Shown: piece by piece, positions 18,495 to 28,698 of the stretch
How the letters are laid out: each line of letters opens with the position of its first letter
Numbering within the stretch: the first letter of the stretch is position 1
Source: an uncultured Anderseniella sp.
GTDB taxonomy: Bacteria; Pseudomonadota; Alphaproteobacteria; Rhizobiales; Aestuariivirgaceae
Assembly: GCA_947488295.1 (NCBI GenBank)
Contig: CANKYU010000003.1
Location: 496,001 to 560,000 of the forward strand
Direction: 5' to 3'
DNA: 64,000 bases
Notes under the pieces: generated by a model
The model's input: the letters and a program-made list of their open reading frames with translations, nothing else
Databases searched by the model: none
What the model was told of the DNA's origin: nothing
Program-made: the position numbers and the translations under genes

Positions 18495-19622
18495 GTGTCG
18501 GTACCGTTTATGCAGCAAGCGCGCGTCGGCGCCTATGTGATGAAGCAGAAGCTCAAGGGCAACAAGCACTATCCGCTGGTGCTGATGCTCGAGCCACTGT
18601 TCAAGTGCAATCTGGCTTGTGCCGGTTGCGGCAAGATCGATTATCCGAAACCGATCCTCGACAAGCGTCTCTCGGTCAAGGACTGCCTTGACGCCGTTGA
18701 CGAATGTGGCGCGCCGATTGTGGCAATTCCCGGTGGCGAACCGCTGATCCATAAGGAAATCGGTGAGATCGTTGAGGGGATCGTGGCCCGCAAGAAGTAC
18801 GTGTCGCTGTGCACCAACGCGCTGCTGCTCGAGAAAAAGCTGCACCTGTTCAAGCCGTCTCCGTTTCTGTTCTTCTCGGTGCATCTCGATGGTCTCAAGG
18901 ACCACCACGACAAGTCGGTTTGCCAGACCGGTGTCTATGACCGTGCGATCTCGGCGATCAAGGCTGCACAGGCCAAGGGCTTTCAGGTCAATGCCAACGC
19001 GACCATTTTCGACGGCCATGCGCCGGAAGACATCGCCAAGTTCCTCGACATGACCACCGAGATGGGGGTCAACGTCTCGATCTCGCCGGGCTTCATGTAT
19101 GAGCGTGCGCCTGATCAGGAGAGTTTCCTGTCGCGCCGCAAGACCAAACAGTTGTTCCGCGAAGTGTTCAGACACGGCAAGGGCAAGAAGTGGAAGCTGT
19201 CGCACTCGACCTTGTTCCTAGACTTCCTCGCCGGCAACCAGGAATACATGTGCACGCCATGGGGCATGCCGACGCGCAATGTGTTTGGCTGGCAGAAACC
19301 GTGCTACCTGCTCGGTGAAGGCTACGTCTCCACCTACAAGGAACTCATCGAGACAACTGACTGGGAAGCCTATGGTACCGGGCGGTATGAAAAATGCGCC
19401 AACTGCATGGCTCATTGCGGCTTTGAACCGACCGCTGCCCTGGATGCCACCGCCAACCCGCTCAAGGCGCTGGCGGTTGCCTTGCGTGGCGTGAAGACGG
19501 AGGGCGATTTTGCACCGGAAATCGATCTGACCCATGCCCGCAAGGCTGACTATGACCTGCATGAAGAGCATGTTGCGAAAGTCATGAAGGACATTCACGC
19601 ACCGAAAGTTGCCGCAGAGTAG
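18495..19622 (+). CDS. hpnH: HpnH adenosyl-hopene transferase (radical SAM)
   Basis: HpnH is the radical-SAM enzyme that adds 5'-deoxyadenosyl to diploptene to give adenosylhopane, the first step of C35 hopanoid synthesis. The 375-residue product begins with [21 protein letters not shown] and has the cluster motif CNLACAGC at about residues 37-44, a SAM-binding GGEP at residues 80-83, and a C-terminal Cys group [13 protein letters not shown]. The start is GTG at 18495, with AAGGTGG upstream; it agrees with the family start. It is 83 bases after hpnN and ends before a clear terminator. Confidence 0.95.
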   Translation: MSVPFMQQARVGAYVMKQKLKGNKHYPLVLMLEPLFKCNLACAGCGKIDYPKPILDKRLSVKDCLDAVDECGAPIVAIPGGEPLIHKEIGEIVEGIVARKKYVSLCTNALLLEKKLHLFKPSPFLFFSVHLDGLKDHHDKSVCQTGVYDRAISAIKAAQAKGFQVNANATIFDGHAPEDIAKFLDMTTEMGVNVSISPGFMYERAPDQESFLSRRKTKQLFREVFRHGKGKKWKLSHSTLFLDFLAGNQEYMCTPWGMPTRNVFGWQKPCYLLGEGYVSTYKELIETTDWEAYGTGRYEKCANCMAHCGFEPTAALDATANPLKALAVALRGVKTEGDFAPEIDLTHARKADYDLHEEHVAKVMKDIHAPKVAAE

Positions 19623-19658
19623 CTTGTTGCCTTCCAGAGCCTGAACTACAAATCAAGA

Positions 19659-19688
19659 GCCCGGTACAGCCTGTGTGCCGGGTTTTTT
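19659..19688 (+). terminator. Rho-independent terminator after hpnH
   Basis: CCCGG (19660-19664) pairs with CCGGG (19678-19682); an inner ACA/TGT pair extends the stem, and six T follow (19683-19688). It closes the hpnO-hpnN-hpnH unit. The convergent hpnG gene ends 8 bases further on. Confidence 0.8.
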
Positions 19689-19695
19689 GCGGGCT

Positions 19696-20415
19696 CTACG
19701 ACGGCAAGCCAAAATCCGGCAGCAGAGCTTCGCTCACGGCCTTGAGCTGTTTCTGCGCCTTGCCGGATTTACCGGCAAGTCGTATCAGCCCGCCGACATC
19801 CTGCGGCCGCGAGGCCAGGCCGCGCAGCAGCCCCTTGATATTCAGATTGCCATCGGAATGCACCGCATCGCGTGTCGCTTCGGGCAGGGTGTCTGTACCT
19901 TCATCCAGCACGATGCGAACTGCGATGAACGGTATGTTGAAGCGCGTGGCCGCATGCGCGATACCGGCGCTTTCCATGTCCACGGCGCAGGCGCCGCACC
20001 GGGAATGGGTGTCCTGTTTGCCGGCCCGGGTTTCAATAATTTCAGTTGCGCAGTAGATGGCTCTTTCCGTGACAACCGGCAAGCCTGCCATCTTGCCCGC
20101 GACAGCAGTTACCCAGGCCGGATCGGTCTCGAAGCGCTCATTGTCGGCAGTGATGATTGCGTTCGGCAGGATGACACTGCCAGTGGTAATGGCGGCATCG
20201 AGTGCACCGCAGAACCCGATGGAGACCAGCCCGGACAACTGCTTCTCCTGACGGCCCAGTTCCGCCGCTGCCAGAAATCCTGCCGCACGGCCAAGACCTG
20301 ACTGGACCGCAATCAGCCGGTCACTCAGCGGAGTTACCACGCTGCTTACGACAGAGTACTCCTGCGCAAGCGCTGTTATGAGCCCAACGGGTCTGATGTG
20401 ATCTGAAGTCGCCAT
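19696..20415 (-). CDS. hpnG: HpnG adenosylhopane nucleosidase/phosphorylase
   Basis: The 239-residue protein has the purine-nucleoside phosphorylase/MTAN fold: GLITALAQEYSVV at the start, SIGFCGALD in the middle and VDMESAGIAHAATRFNIPFIAVRIVLDE near the C-terminus, where the Glu of VDMES contacts ribose. HpnG removes adenine from adenosylhopane, giving ribosyl- or phosphoribosyl-hopane. It is convergent with hpnH, its pathway partner, and sits downstream of shc on the minus strand after a 165-bp gap that contains a nested hairpin. Confidence 0.92.
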   Translation of the reverse strand: MATSDHIRPVGLITALAQEYSVVSSVVTPLSDRLIAVQSGLGRAAGFLAAAELGRQEKQLSGLVSIGFCGALDAAITTGSVILPNAIITADNERFETDPAWVTAVAGKMAGLPVVTERAIYCATEIIETRAGKQDTHSRCGACAVDMESAGIAHAATRFNIPFIAVRIVLDEGTDTLPEATRDAVHSDGNLNIKGLLRGLASRPQDVGGLIRLAGKSGKAQKQLKAVSEALLPDFGLPS

Positions 20416-20428
20416 TTGAGGAAAAGCA

Positions 20429-20470
20429 AGTGCAACAGTAAGGCGGCTTCGTCAACCCGCCTCGTGCACT
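20429..20470. other. Nested inverted repeat between shc and hpnG
   Basis: Outer arms AGTGCA (20429-20434) and TGCACT (20465-20470) enclose inner arms GGCGG (20442-20446) and CCGCC (20457-20461). There is no long T-run on either strand. Read on the minus strand it lies just before the hpnG start, so it may be a weak terminator after shc, a leader structure of hpnG, or a protein-binding site. Confidence 0.4.
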
Positions 20471-20580
20471 GGATCGGGATTAAATTGCTCGCGCGGCATC
20501 GATTCAGTTGAACTCATGTTGCCCGGGATCACAATGAATTGCCGGCAGCAGACCACCGTTTCCGGCTCTCCCGGCAAGGC

Positions 20581-22563
20581 CTACATGCCCCATTCAACCT
20601 TGCGCGTGTTGCCACGCATCAAATTGGCATAGCGCCCCAGTGCCCAGGTCGGGAAATACGATGAATAGCCGTGATAACGTAAATAGAACACCCTGGGGAA
20701 ACCGACCGCAGTGTACCAGGGTTCGTCCCATTTGCCGCCTTTGCGCGGTGCATCATTGATAAACTGTGCGCCGCGCGCCACGCTTGCGTGAGTGACCTCG
20801 CCGGCAGCCATCAGGCCCAGCATGGCCCAGGCTGTCTGTGAAGGTGTCGATGCCTTGGCCTCGCCGCGGCGTTCCTTCCAGTAGGTTGCGCCGTCTTCGC
20901 CCCAACCGCCATCGTCACGCTGCTGCGCGATCAGCCAGTCAACCGCCTTGCGCACATAAGGTGCGTTCATGTCTTCTCCGACAGCATTCAGTGCGTTGAG
21001 CGCCGACCAGGTGCCGTAGATATAGTTGGTGCCCCAGCGGCCAAACCACGATCCGTCTTCCTCCTGGTCATCGCGCATGTAAGCCAGACCGCGTTGAATG
21101 CAGGCGTTATCGCGCTCGTAGCCAACCTGAGCCAGGAATGACAGGCAACGCGCCGTCACATCCACTGTTGGCGGATCAAGCAATGCGCCATGATCAGCGA
21201 ACGGAATCGTGTTCAGGAAATCGGCATTGTTGTCGATGTCGAATGCGCCCCAGCCACCATTCGTGCTCTGCATGCCTTCGATCCACACAACGGCACGGCG
21301 AATACTCTCCGCATAGCGCTCGGGATCAACGCGGTGCAACAGCATGCCGACGACGGCGGTATCATCCACATCGGGATAGTGATCGTTCTTATACTGAAAC
21401 GCCCAGCCGCCGGGTTCCAGGTCGGGTGCGTTGATGGCCCAGTCGCCCTTGACGTCGAGAATCTGAAGATCGCGCAGCCAGTCGCACATCGCGATGATAC
21501 GTTCATCATCTGGCTCGACGCCGGCTTCCAGCAACCCGTGGGCAGCCAGTGACGTATCCCAGATCGGAGACACGCAGGGCTGCACATAACGCGGCGTATC
21601 TCCGCGAACCTGACGGTTTTCGGTCACCAGCTTGCGGCACGCGCTGAGTGCTGTGACAAAGTCCTCATGGTCCGGACTGTAACCCAGCGCATCATAGGCC
21701 ATGGCCGTGTTGGCCATCGCCGGGAAAATCGCACCCAAGCCATCATCACCGTTCAGACGTGGCTTAATGAAGTCGAGAGATCGCTGAATGGCCCATTTGC
21801 GGAATTTCATGCGCGGAAAAATGTGTTTTTCCGCCGGATGAAGCAGCTTGTCGATGTGCAGGAAGAACTCGCCCCAGCGGCTGCCGGTATGATTGAAATT
21901 CCATACCTTGATGTCTTCCGGAGGCTCGCAGAAAATCTCACGGCACGATGCATTCATCGGGTTGCGCGCAATTGGTTTGAGCGCGGCAAGGATGGTCAAT
22001 GGTGCAATCACAGTACGTGACCAGTAGGCAAACTTCCAGATATTCGCCGGAAACCATTTCGGCATCAGCATCAGTTCAACCGGCATGGCAGGGACGCCGC
22101 GCCATGGTATTTGTCCGAACAGGGCCAGTGAGTAGCGACAGAACACGTTGGATTTTTCTGCGCCTCCATGGGCCAGAATTGCGTTGCGCGCCCTGATCAT
22201 GTGCGGCGCATTCTGGTCATCGCCGAGCAGCTTCAGGGCAAAGTACGCCTTCACCGAAGCGGAGATATTGAAACCGCCTTCGTGAAACAGCGGCCAGCCG
22301 CCATGGGTTTTCGACTGCAACGAGCGCAGATACTCGCCCAGTTCGGTTTCAAGCTCCGGCTCCCGCATATCGAGAAAGTGATTCAGGAAGATGTATTCCG
22401 CAGGGATGGTTGCGTCGGCTTCCAGCTCAAAGACAATGTGTCCGTCATCCTGCTGCATGGCAAGCAGGTGTTCACCTGCGTCACGCGCGGTGTTTGCACT
22501 ATCGGAGACAAGCGTCGGTGAAGCCCCGGACTCGGGACGCAGGACGTAAACGTTTGACTGCAT
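20581..22563 (-). CDS. shc: Squalene-hopene cyclase
   Basis: The cyclase turns squalene into hopene/diplopterol in one step at the membrane. The 660-residue product shows the catalytic acid motif DVDDTAV near residue 396 and several QW repeats, for example QRDDGGWGEDG, QSTNGGWGAFD and QEEDGSWFGRWG. Length matches the family (about 630-680). It is downstream of hpnE (87-bp gap) and part of the dxs-hpnD-hpnE-shc unit. Confidence 0.96.
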   Translation of the reverse strand: MQSNVYVLRPESGASPTLVSDSANTARDAGEHLLAMQQDDGHIVFELEADATIPAEYIFLNHFLDMREPELETELGEYLRSLQSKTHGGWPLFHEGGFNISASVKAYFALKLLGDDQNAPHMIRARNAILAHGGAEKSNVFCRYSLALFGQIPWRGVPAMPVELMLMPKWFPANIWKFAYWSRTVIAPLTILAALKPIARNPMNASCREIFCEPPEDIKVWNFNHTGSRWGEFFLHIDKLLHPAEKHIFPRMKFRKWAIQRSLDFIKPRLNGDDGLGAIFPAMANTAMAYDALGYSPDHEDFVTALSACRKLVTENRQVRGDTPRYVQPCVSPIWDTSLAAHGLLEAGVEPDDERIIAMCDWLRDLQILDVKGDWAINAPDLEPGGWAFQYKNDHYPDVDDTAVVGMLLHRVDPERYAESIRRAVVWIEGMQSTNGGWGAFDIDNNADFLNTIPFADHGALLDPPTVDVTARCLSFLAQVGYERDNACIQRGLAYMRDDQEEDGSWFGRWGTNYIYGTWSALNALNAVGEDMNAPYVRKAVDWLIAQQRDDGGWGEDGATYWKERRGEAKASTPSQTAWAMLGLMAAGEVTHASVARGAQFINDAPRKGGKWDEPWYTAVGFPRVFYLRYHGYSSYFPTWALGRYANLMRGNTRKVEWGM

Positions 22564-22650
22564 GTTACCTCAACCCAATTACACCAAACAGAAGAGTCGC
22601 GCCCTCTCAACTACCGGTGCTTACCTAAAGAAAGAAAATTGCGGCCTGAG

Positions 22651-23913
22651 TCAACTCGCAATACGGCGAACCAGTTGTTGTGCGGCGCTTTGCCCCGATC
22701 TGATTGATCCTTCAATGGTGGAAGGAAGCCCGTTATCTACCCAGTCCCCACTAAGCACCAGATTTGGCCATTTTGTTGACGAAGACGGACGTTTTTCAAG
22801 TTGTTCCGGTGTGCCCAGGAACGTGGCACGGCGCTCCTTGATGACACGTGCACGCGCCGGCATTTTGTCCGGATTCTGACCGATCTCCGGCGCGATTTCT
22901 CGCCACACCGTATCCAGAATATCGCCGGCGTCACGGCTGGCTGCTTCATCGCCTGCGGAAATTGTGACAGACGCAACGTCATCACGCACAAACAGCCATT
23001 GCGACAGTGAGTTCAGCATACCAAGCAGGGGCTTCTGCATCAAAGGCATGCGCGGGTTGGCAACCCGGAAATGAACATTGACGATGGGCACAAAAGCATC
23101 CGGAACAGAAACATCCGGTATCAGGGATTTCGCCACCCATGCCGGAACCGCCATTACCACGACATCACCGGGGTTAACCGGTTCTGATCCTTTGCCGGTC
23201 TCAACTGCCGTGACCCGGGCGTCATCCATGGAGATGCCGGACACGCGGTCATTGAACCGGACCTCGCAACCGCGGTTTTCCAGCCATTTGATGGCCGGGG
23301 TCACAAATGTCGTGGACAGTCCGTGCCGTGCAATGAGCGGTCTTGAATACGCTGCACCCCTGGCCAGCGTTTCGCGTATCACCGGGGTCAGCAGGCGCGC
23401 CGCGGCCTGGTCTGCGCTGGTGTTGATGACCGCGATGGTGAACGGGTCCCAGAACCGCTCGTACAACTGGCCCTGGCCTGCGAACAGCTGTTGAACGGTC
23501 CGGTTTCCCGCAGACAGTAGTTTCAGTCCGCTGAGATACTCAGTCAGCCTCGTGCCGGGCACCCTGCGGTCCTTGTCGAGTATCCACCAGGGCATCGGAC
23601 CCCGGTCCAGTTCGATGGACCAGCGCTCGCCGGATTTCAGGTCGACAAATGGAAACTCCGCATGCTCTGGCCCGATCAGTTCATCTGAGGCGCCGATGGT
23701 TTCCAGATAAGACAACGCCGACTTGTTGCCCGACAGCAGCAGGTGGTTGCCATTGTCTATGATACAGTCGAGCGTGTTGTCATGGAACGAACGGCAGCGC
23801 CCACCGGCCTGGCCGGATTGTTCGTGCACAATGACGCGAAACTGGGCTGTGGATAACTCGACAGCTGCGGCAAGACCTGCGACGCCTGCGCCAATGATAT
23901 GTGCGGTTGCCAT
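22651..23913 (-). CDS. hpnE: HpnE hydroxysqualene oxidoreductase (FAD amine-oxidase fold)
   Basis: HpnE reduces hydroxysqualene, the product of HpnC, to squalene. The 420-residue protein starts with a dinucleotide-binding GAGVAGLAAAVEL (residues 8-20) and an Arg/Gly-rich GRCRSF flavin contact, and ends with LVLSGDWVDNGLPSTIEGSIRSGQSAA, the FAD-closing motif of the phytoene-desaturase-like group. It starts 14 bases after the hpnD stop. Confidence 0.93.
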   Translation of the reverse strand: MATAHIIGAGVAGLAAAVELSTAQFRVIVHEQSGQAGGRCRSFHDNTLDCIIDNGNHLLLSGNKSALSYLETIGASDELIGPEHAEFPFVDLKSGERWSIELDRGPMPWWILDKDRRVPGTRLTEYLSGLKLLSAGNRTVQQLFAGQGQLYERFWDPFTIAVINTSADQAAARLLTPVIRETLARGAAYSRPLIARHGLSTTFVTPAIKWLENRGCEVRFNDRVSGISMDDARVTAVETGKGSEPVNPGDVVVMAVPAWVAKSLIPDVSVPDAFVPIVNVHFRVANPRMPLMQKPLLGMLNSLSQWLFVRDDVASVTISAGDEAASRDAGDILDTVWREIAPEIGQNPDKMPARARVIKERRATFLGTPEQLEKRPSSSTKWPNLVLSGDWVDNGLPSTIEGSIRSGQSAAQQLVRRIAS

Positions 23914-23927
23914 GGCTGCGGACTGCT

Positions 23928-24818
23928 CTAGAAGAAACCGTGCCTGACGGCAATCAGCAGCTTTTCCTTCGATCCCACCAGCCGCTTTGAGACTTTGGGA
24001 TCAGCCAGGGTGGTATCCGGCAGCGCCATCATGCGTTCAAGATTGCGCTGGTATACAGCCTTCATGATGCGGGCAGGGCGCATAACGTCCTTGCGGCACA
24101 GGTTCATAGCCTGTTCGGCATCTACAAACTCTCCGCGCGCGACCTCGGCCAGTTCACGCCACAAGGCGACATAGCCTGGCTGTGAGGTGATCTTCACCGG
24201 GTCCGAATAGTCCACGTCATGTTTTTCGAGCAACTCATTCGGCAGGTAGACCCGGCCTATGCCTGCATCCTCATCGACATCCCGCAAAATGTTGGTGATC
24301 TGCAATGCCCGGCCGGTGTGATGGGCGACAGCAGTTCCGTAATCCGTTGGGTCGCCAAACACGCATACGCACAACCTGCCGACAGCGCACGCCACCCGGT
24401 CCACATACAGATCAAAAGTCTCCATCGAAGGCGCGACAATAGGTTCGCCTGCATCCATTTCCATACCCGCGATCACGTCCATGAAGTCATCGCGGCGCAA
24501 GGACAATTCCTGCATCGGCACTTCCAGCGCGCGGGTCTCTGCCCGCCTGGGGCGGCCTGCGTAAAGCGCATCGATTTCCTGCCGCCATACTGTAAGTTGT
24601 CGGCGTTTTTCCGCTTCATCAAGCTGCTCGCTGTCAACAATGTCATCTACATTGCGGCAGAACGCATATACCGCGAACATCGCCCGGCGCTGGGATTTTG
24701 GCAGAATTCGCATGGCCCAGTAGAACGATGTCGATGCATCGCGCACTGTCTGGGCTATCATACGGGCTTCGGCTGCCGGTGACGCGCCAGACGTATCTAT
24801 CTGCGTTGTATTTGCCAT
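23928..24818 (-). CDS. hpnD: HpnD presqualene diphosphate synthase
   Basis: HpnD condenses two farnesyl diphosphates into presqualene diphosphate. The 296-residue protein has both Mg-binding Asp motifs of the squalene/phytoene-synthase fold: CRNVDDIVD in the first third and DVDEDAGIGRVYLP later. The ATG at 24818 begins MANTTQIDTSG and is preferred; an in-frame start at 24926 would overlap dxs and add an unrelated segment. dxs lies 70 bases upstream, giving precursor supply and squalene synthesis one promoter. Confidence 0.93.
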   Translation of the reverse strand: MANTTQIDTSGASPAAEARMIAQTVRDASTSFYWAMRILPKSQRRAMFAVYAFCRNVDDIVDSEQLDEAEKRRQLTVWRQEIDALYAGRPRRAETRALEVPMQELSLRRDDFMDVIAGMEMDAGEPIVAPSMETFDLYVDRVACAVGRLCVCVFGDPTDYGTAVAHHTGRALQITNILRDVDEDAGIGRVYLPNELLEKHDVDYSDPVKITSQPGYVALWRELAEVARGEFVDAEQAMNLCRKDVMRPARIMKAVYQRNLERMMALPDTTLADPKVSKRLVGSKEKLLIAVRHGFF

Positions 24819-24888
24819 GATCTTCCAGATGCCGGCCCGGTGAGTTCCCGTTTGATCGTGCGACTGTTTCGTTGCAACAGGCGCAAAA

Positions 24889-26811
24889 TCAACTTCTGGC
24901 TGCGAATTCCAGCACCTTTTCGTCAAGATTGAGGCCGCGCAACACTTCTACGACAATGTCATCGGCTTCCAGCTTGGCCTGCTGATACTGCCAGGCAGGT
25001 GCGCCATGTCCGATAAAGGCGTCAGGCAGGGTCATCGGCTTGACCACGGCACCGCTCTGCAACAGGCCATTTGCTGCAAGGTAATGCAGCACATGGCTGG
25101 AGAAGCCGCCGATTGACCCTTCTTCAATGGTTATGACCAGTTCATGGTTTTTCACCAGGTTGGTGATCAGAGCAGTGTCCAGTGGTTTGGCGAAACGGGC
25201 GTCCGCCACCGTCGTGGACACGCCCCGCTGTTTCAGATCTTCAGCCGCCTTCAGGCAGGTGCCGAGCCTTCCGCCCAGATTGAGCAGTGCCACCTTGCTG
25301 CCCTCAACCATGATACGGCCCTTGCCGATTTCAAGCGGTGTGCCGGTTTCAGGCATCTCGACACCCATGCCTTCGCCGCGCGGATAACGGAACGCGCAGG
25401 GCCCATCGTCATACGCAACTGCGGTCGAAACCATATGCATCAGGTCAGCTTCGTCTCCGGCTGCCATCACCATCATGTTTGGCAGGCAGGCAAGATAGGC
25501 AACGTCGAAACTGCCCGCATGGGTCGCGCCGTCCTGACCGACAAGGCCGGCCCGGTCGATGGCAAAGCGTACGGGGAGTTTCTGCAGCGCCACATCGTGC
25601 ACCACCTGGTCATAGGCGCGCTGCAGGAATGTGGAGTAAATCGCGGCAAATGGCTTGAAGCCTTCAGTTGCCATGCCTGCGGCAAATGTCACTGCATGTT
25701 GTTCTGCAATGCCCACGTCGAAGGTACGGTCAGGAAAATGTTCTTCGAACTTGTCGACGCCGGTACCTGACGGCATGGCGGCGGTAATGGCGATGATCTT
25801 GTCATCAGCCTCGGCGTGCGAGATCAGCGAGCGGGCGAACACCGACGTGTAGCTTGGCGCGTTGGATGTGCCTTTCTTGACGTCGAAGGTAACTGGGTCG
25901 AATTTGCCGACCGCGTGGTGTTTTTCCTTGTTGGTATCGCCAAACGGATGGCCTCTGCCTTTTTCCGTCACAACGTGCAGCAATACCGGACCGACTTCCT
26001 TGGCCTCACGGATGTTTTCCAGAACCGGCACAAGCGTTTCAAGATCGTGACCGTCAACCGGGCCGACATAGTAAAAGCCCAGCTCTTCGAACAGTGTACC
26101 GCCCATGACCATGCCGCGGGCATATTCATCAACGCGCTCGGCGGCTGTGCGCAGGGTTTTGGGAAATTTTTTCGACAGTTGCAGGGCGATGTCACGCAAT
26201 GACAGGAATGGATGCGTGGACACCAGCCAGGACAGATAGTTGGTCAGCGCACCGACGCCCGGCGCAATCGACATGCCGTTATCATTCAGGACCACCAGCA
26301 TGCGGCTGTCCTGGGCACCGGCATTGTTCATGGCCTCATAAGCCATGCCTGCGCTCATGGAACCGTCCCCGATAACGGAAATGACGTGGTTGTCGCCACC
26401 CTTCAGGTCCCGGGCGACGGCCATGCCGAGGCCGGCAGAAATGGACGTGGACGAATGAGCCGCGCCGAACGGATCGTATTCGCTTTCTGTGCGTTTGGTG
26501 AAACCGTACAGACCATCGGATGTCCGGATCTGGCGAATGCGATCACGGCGGCCGGTCAGGATCTTGTGAGGATACGCCTGATGGCTCACATCCCAGATCA
26601 GCCGGTCGGCCGGGGTGTTGTAGACATAGTGCAGCGCAACCGTCAGCTCGACGACGCCAAGACCGGCACCGAAGTGCCCGCCTGACTCCGAAGCCGCATC
26701 AATCGTCTCGGCGCGCAATTCGCTTGCCACCTGCAGCAAGTCTTCGTGCTTGAGCTTTCTGAGGTCGGCAGGATACGAAATGGTGTCAAGCAGTGGTGTC
26801 GATATTGGCAT
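24889..26811 (-). CDS. dxs: 1-deoxy-D-xylulose-5-phosphate synthase
   Basis: Dxs joins pyruvate and glyceraldehyde 3-phosphate, the first step of the MEP isoprenoid pathway. The 640-residue protein has the thiamine-diphosphate motif [18 protein letters not shown] around residues 149-166, the [15 protein letters not shown] pyrimidine-domain block near residue 420, and a transketolase C-terminal domain. Its place at the head of the hopanoid operon suggests it feeds isoprenoid units to squalene; there may be another dxs elsewhere in the genome. Confidence 0.96.
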   Translation of the reverse strand: MPISTPLLDTISYPADLRKLKHEDLLQVASELRAETIDAASESGGHFGAGLGVVELTVALHYVYNTPADRLIWDVSHQAYPHKILTGRRDRIRQIRTSDGLYGFTKRTESEYDPFGAAHSSTSISAGLGMAVARDLKGGDNHVISVIGDGSMSAGMAYEAMNNAGAQDSRMLVVLNDNGMSIAPGVGALTNYLSWLVSTHPFLSLRDIALQLSKKFPKTLRTAAERVDEYARGMVMGGTLFEELGFYYVGPVDGHDLETLVPVLENIREAKEVGPVLLHVVTEKGRGHPFGDTNKEKHHAVGKFDPVTFDVKKGTSNAPSYTSVFARSLISHAEADDKIIAITAAMPSGTGVDKFEEHFPDRTFDVGIAEQHAVTFAAGMATEGFKPFAAIYSTFLQRAYDQVVHDVALQKLPVRFAIDRAGLVGQDGATHAGSFDVAYLACLPNMMVMAAGDEADLMHMVSTAVAYDDGPCAFRYPRGEGMGVEMPETGTPLEIGKGRIMVEGSKVALLNLGGRLGTCLKAAEDLKQRGVSTTVADARFAKPLDTALITNLVKNHELVITIEEGSIGGFSSHVLHYLAANGLLQSGAVVKPMTLPDAFIGHGAPAWQYQQAKLEADDIVVEVLRGLNLDEKVLEFAARS

Positions 26812-27029
26812 GTCAGCTCTTTTGTCTTTTACGTTGTTCTTCGGTCAGTCAGACGCGTCGGCACTTACTTAGGCACAGTGCCGGCCAAGTGCAATTGCGC
26901 AACCCGCGTCATGGCACAGTCGCATCACAAGACCCCGCTGTTTATACCAATATGGCATGCGAGCCAACCTCTGCCTTGGTCGCGTCTTCCAAATGATAGT
27001 CAGGAGCATGCATCGCCGCCCCAACTCTG

Positions 27030-27881
27030 TTAGAACAGCCCCTTTATGGCACCTTTGAGGCCATAAAGCATGAATTGCGGTTTGGACAATTCAACTCTTG
27101 TGGCAACCGGATCCTGTTGTTTCAGCTTGTCGACCAGCTTCCATGCAATGGAAATGATGACGCCGGACTCCATTGCCAGCGATTTACTGGTCAGTTTTCC
27201 CGGTAGTTTGTCAGCATTCAGAAGCAGTTTTTCAGTACCTTCGATACACTTCATCTGAACGGCGCGCAGGGCAGGTGGAGACGCTGGCTCGCGCAGCATG
27301 TCGATGTTTGCGCCGGTCTCCTTGCACCAGTCCAGCGGCAGATAGCAGCGGTCAAGCTCGCGCAGGTCATCGGCGCAATCCTGCAAATGGTTGATGACCT
27401 GGAGCGCATTGCACAATGCATCGGAGTACTCAAAATGGGCTTTGTCCTCGCCGTGCAATTCCAGCAGATAGCGCCCGACCGGCGATGCCGAGCGAAGGCA
27501 ATAATCGATCAGATCGTCCCATGTGTTGTAGCGGCTCTGCACAGCGTCCTGCCGAAATGCAGAAACCAGGTCGCTGCCATGGGCCAGGTCTACCTTGGTT
27601 TCCAGCATGCTGACCCGCAGCGCCGTCGCCTTGGCCACGGTTTCATCCGGCTCCGTGTCGCGCCCCAGAAGCGCGTCATCCATTGCATTGAGACCGGCAA
27701 TCTTGTCCTGGGGCGAGGCATCCGGATTATCCGCAATGTCGTCAATAGCCCTTGCAAACGCATAATAGGTCATCACGTGCGGACGAAGCCGTTTCGGCAA
27801 TAGGAATGATCCAACCGGAAAATTCTCGTCCGCCGCACCCTTGCCCGATGGCGTTTCAACTGTTTTCGGGATTTCGTTCAT
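27030..27881 (-). CDS. hpnC: HpnC hydroxysqualene synthase
   Basis: HpnC converts presqualene diphosphate to hydroxysqualene, acting between HpnD and HpnE. The 283-residue protein has the squalene-synthase fold with NFPVGSFLLPKRLRPHVMTYYAFARAIDDIADNP at the start and a second acidic segment LQDCADDLRELDRCYLPLDWC. It overlaps the upstream alpha/beta-hydrolase gene by ATGA, so it is the last gene of the Anbu operon rather than of the dxs operon; a 218-bp gap separates it from dxs. Confidence 0.93.
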   Translation of the reverse strand: MNEIPKTVETPSGKGAADENFPVGSFLLPKRLRPHVMTYYAFARAIDDIADNPDASPQDKIAGLNAMDDALLGRDTEPDETVAKATALRVSMLETKVDLAHGSDLVSAFRQDAVQSRYNTWDDLIDYCLRSASPVGRYLLELHGEDKAHFEYSDALCNALQVINHLQDCADDLRELDRCYLPLDWCKETGANIDMLREPASPPALRAVQMKCIEGTEKLLLNADKLPGKLTSKSLAMESGVIISIAWKLVDKLKQQDPVATRVELSKPQFMLYGLKGAIKGLF

Positions 27882-28696
27882 GCAGGCTCACACATGTCGA
27901 TCAGCGCCCTGGTCATGTCGCTGGCCCCGTCAGCCAGATGCCGGACAACCGTGAAGTGATTGTCATCACCGACCGGACGCCAGCTGCAGTCAATGCCTGC
28001 GCCACCCCAGCTGGCCGCCAGGGTCTCGCTCTGGCGGAGGTATTCGCGGGATTCTGCGCCACCTACCCAGGCCTCAAACCGGCCGTGCTGCGGGGAAGGC
28101 CACAACAGGGGGCTGCTCTCAATGGAGGTGTTCGCGTCAATGCCGATGCGCTGATTGATGACAGTGGGCATCAGCGGGCGCAGATCATACAGGCCTGAGA
28201 TGCCGAGACCTGCGCTGACCAGACCGTCAGGACCGCCGTGGGTCGCCCAGCTGGTTGCAAACATTGCCGCCGCCAGATGCCCGCCTGCGGAATGTCCGGT
28301 CACCACGAGCCTGCGGCCATGCGTGTTCCACAGGGCCAGGCACAAGCTGCGCATGTCATCAATGATGTCCTGGACACTCACGTCTGGCGCCAGCCGGTAG
28401 GACGGGATTGCCATGTCCAGACCGTGTGCGGCCACACCCGATGCCATGTGCGAAAACGCAGCACGATCAAGCGCCTGCCAGTAACCACCATGAATGAAAA
28501 CCACAATTGGCGCATCGTCGCGGCCATTGGCCGGGAAGAAATCGAACTTCTGTCGCTCATGATCACCATAGGCAATGTCAAGATCGCACGCCGCCGCCTC
28601 GCGATAGCTTGCCGCGTCCTGCATCCAGCCGGCTATCACCTGTTCGTGGTCAGGCACCCGGGCACGGTTGTTGTATTCAGCTTCCAGGTCGATCAT
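27878..28696 (-). CDS. Alpha/beta hydrolase, kynurenine-formamidase/esterase-like
   Basis: The 272-residue protein has an oxyanion-hole HGGYW motif near residue 70 and the nucleophile elbow GHSAGGH near residue 136; a C-terminal His (DNHFTV) fits the third triad member. This pattern is shared by kynurenine formamidases and carboxylesterases of the hormone-sensitive-lipase group. The substrate is not known. It sits between the Anbu gene and hpnC; it overlaps hpnC by ATGA and starts right at the Anbu stop codon (GTG at 28699 or ATG at 28696). Confidence 0.85.
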   Translation of the reverse strand: MIDLEAEYNNRARVPDHEQVIAGWMQDAASYREAAACDLDIAYGDHERQKFDFFPANGRDDAPIVVFIHGGYWQALDRAAFSHMASGVAAHGLDMAIPSYRLAPDVSVQDIIDDMRSLCLALWNTHGRRLVVTGHSAGGHLAAAMFATSWATHGGPDGLVSAGLGISGLYDLRPLMPTVINQRIGIDANTSIESSPLLWPSPQHGRFEAWVGGAESREYLRQSETLAASWGGAGIDCSWRPVGDDNHFTVVRHLADGASDMTRALIDMCEPA

Positions 28697-28698
28697 CA

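Noticed and set aside
24819..24926. N-terminal extension of hpnD
   Set aside because: It would overlap dxs and is unlike the family; the ATG at 24818 fits the known HpnD start.
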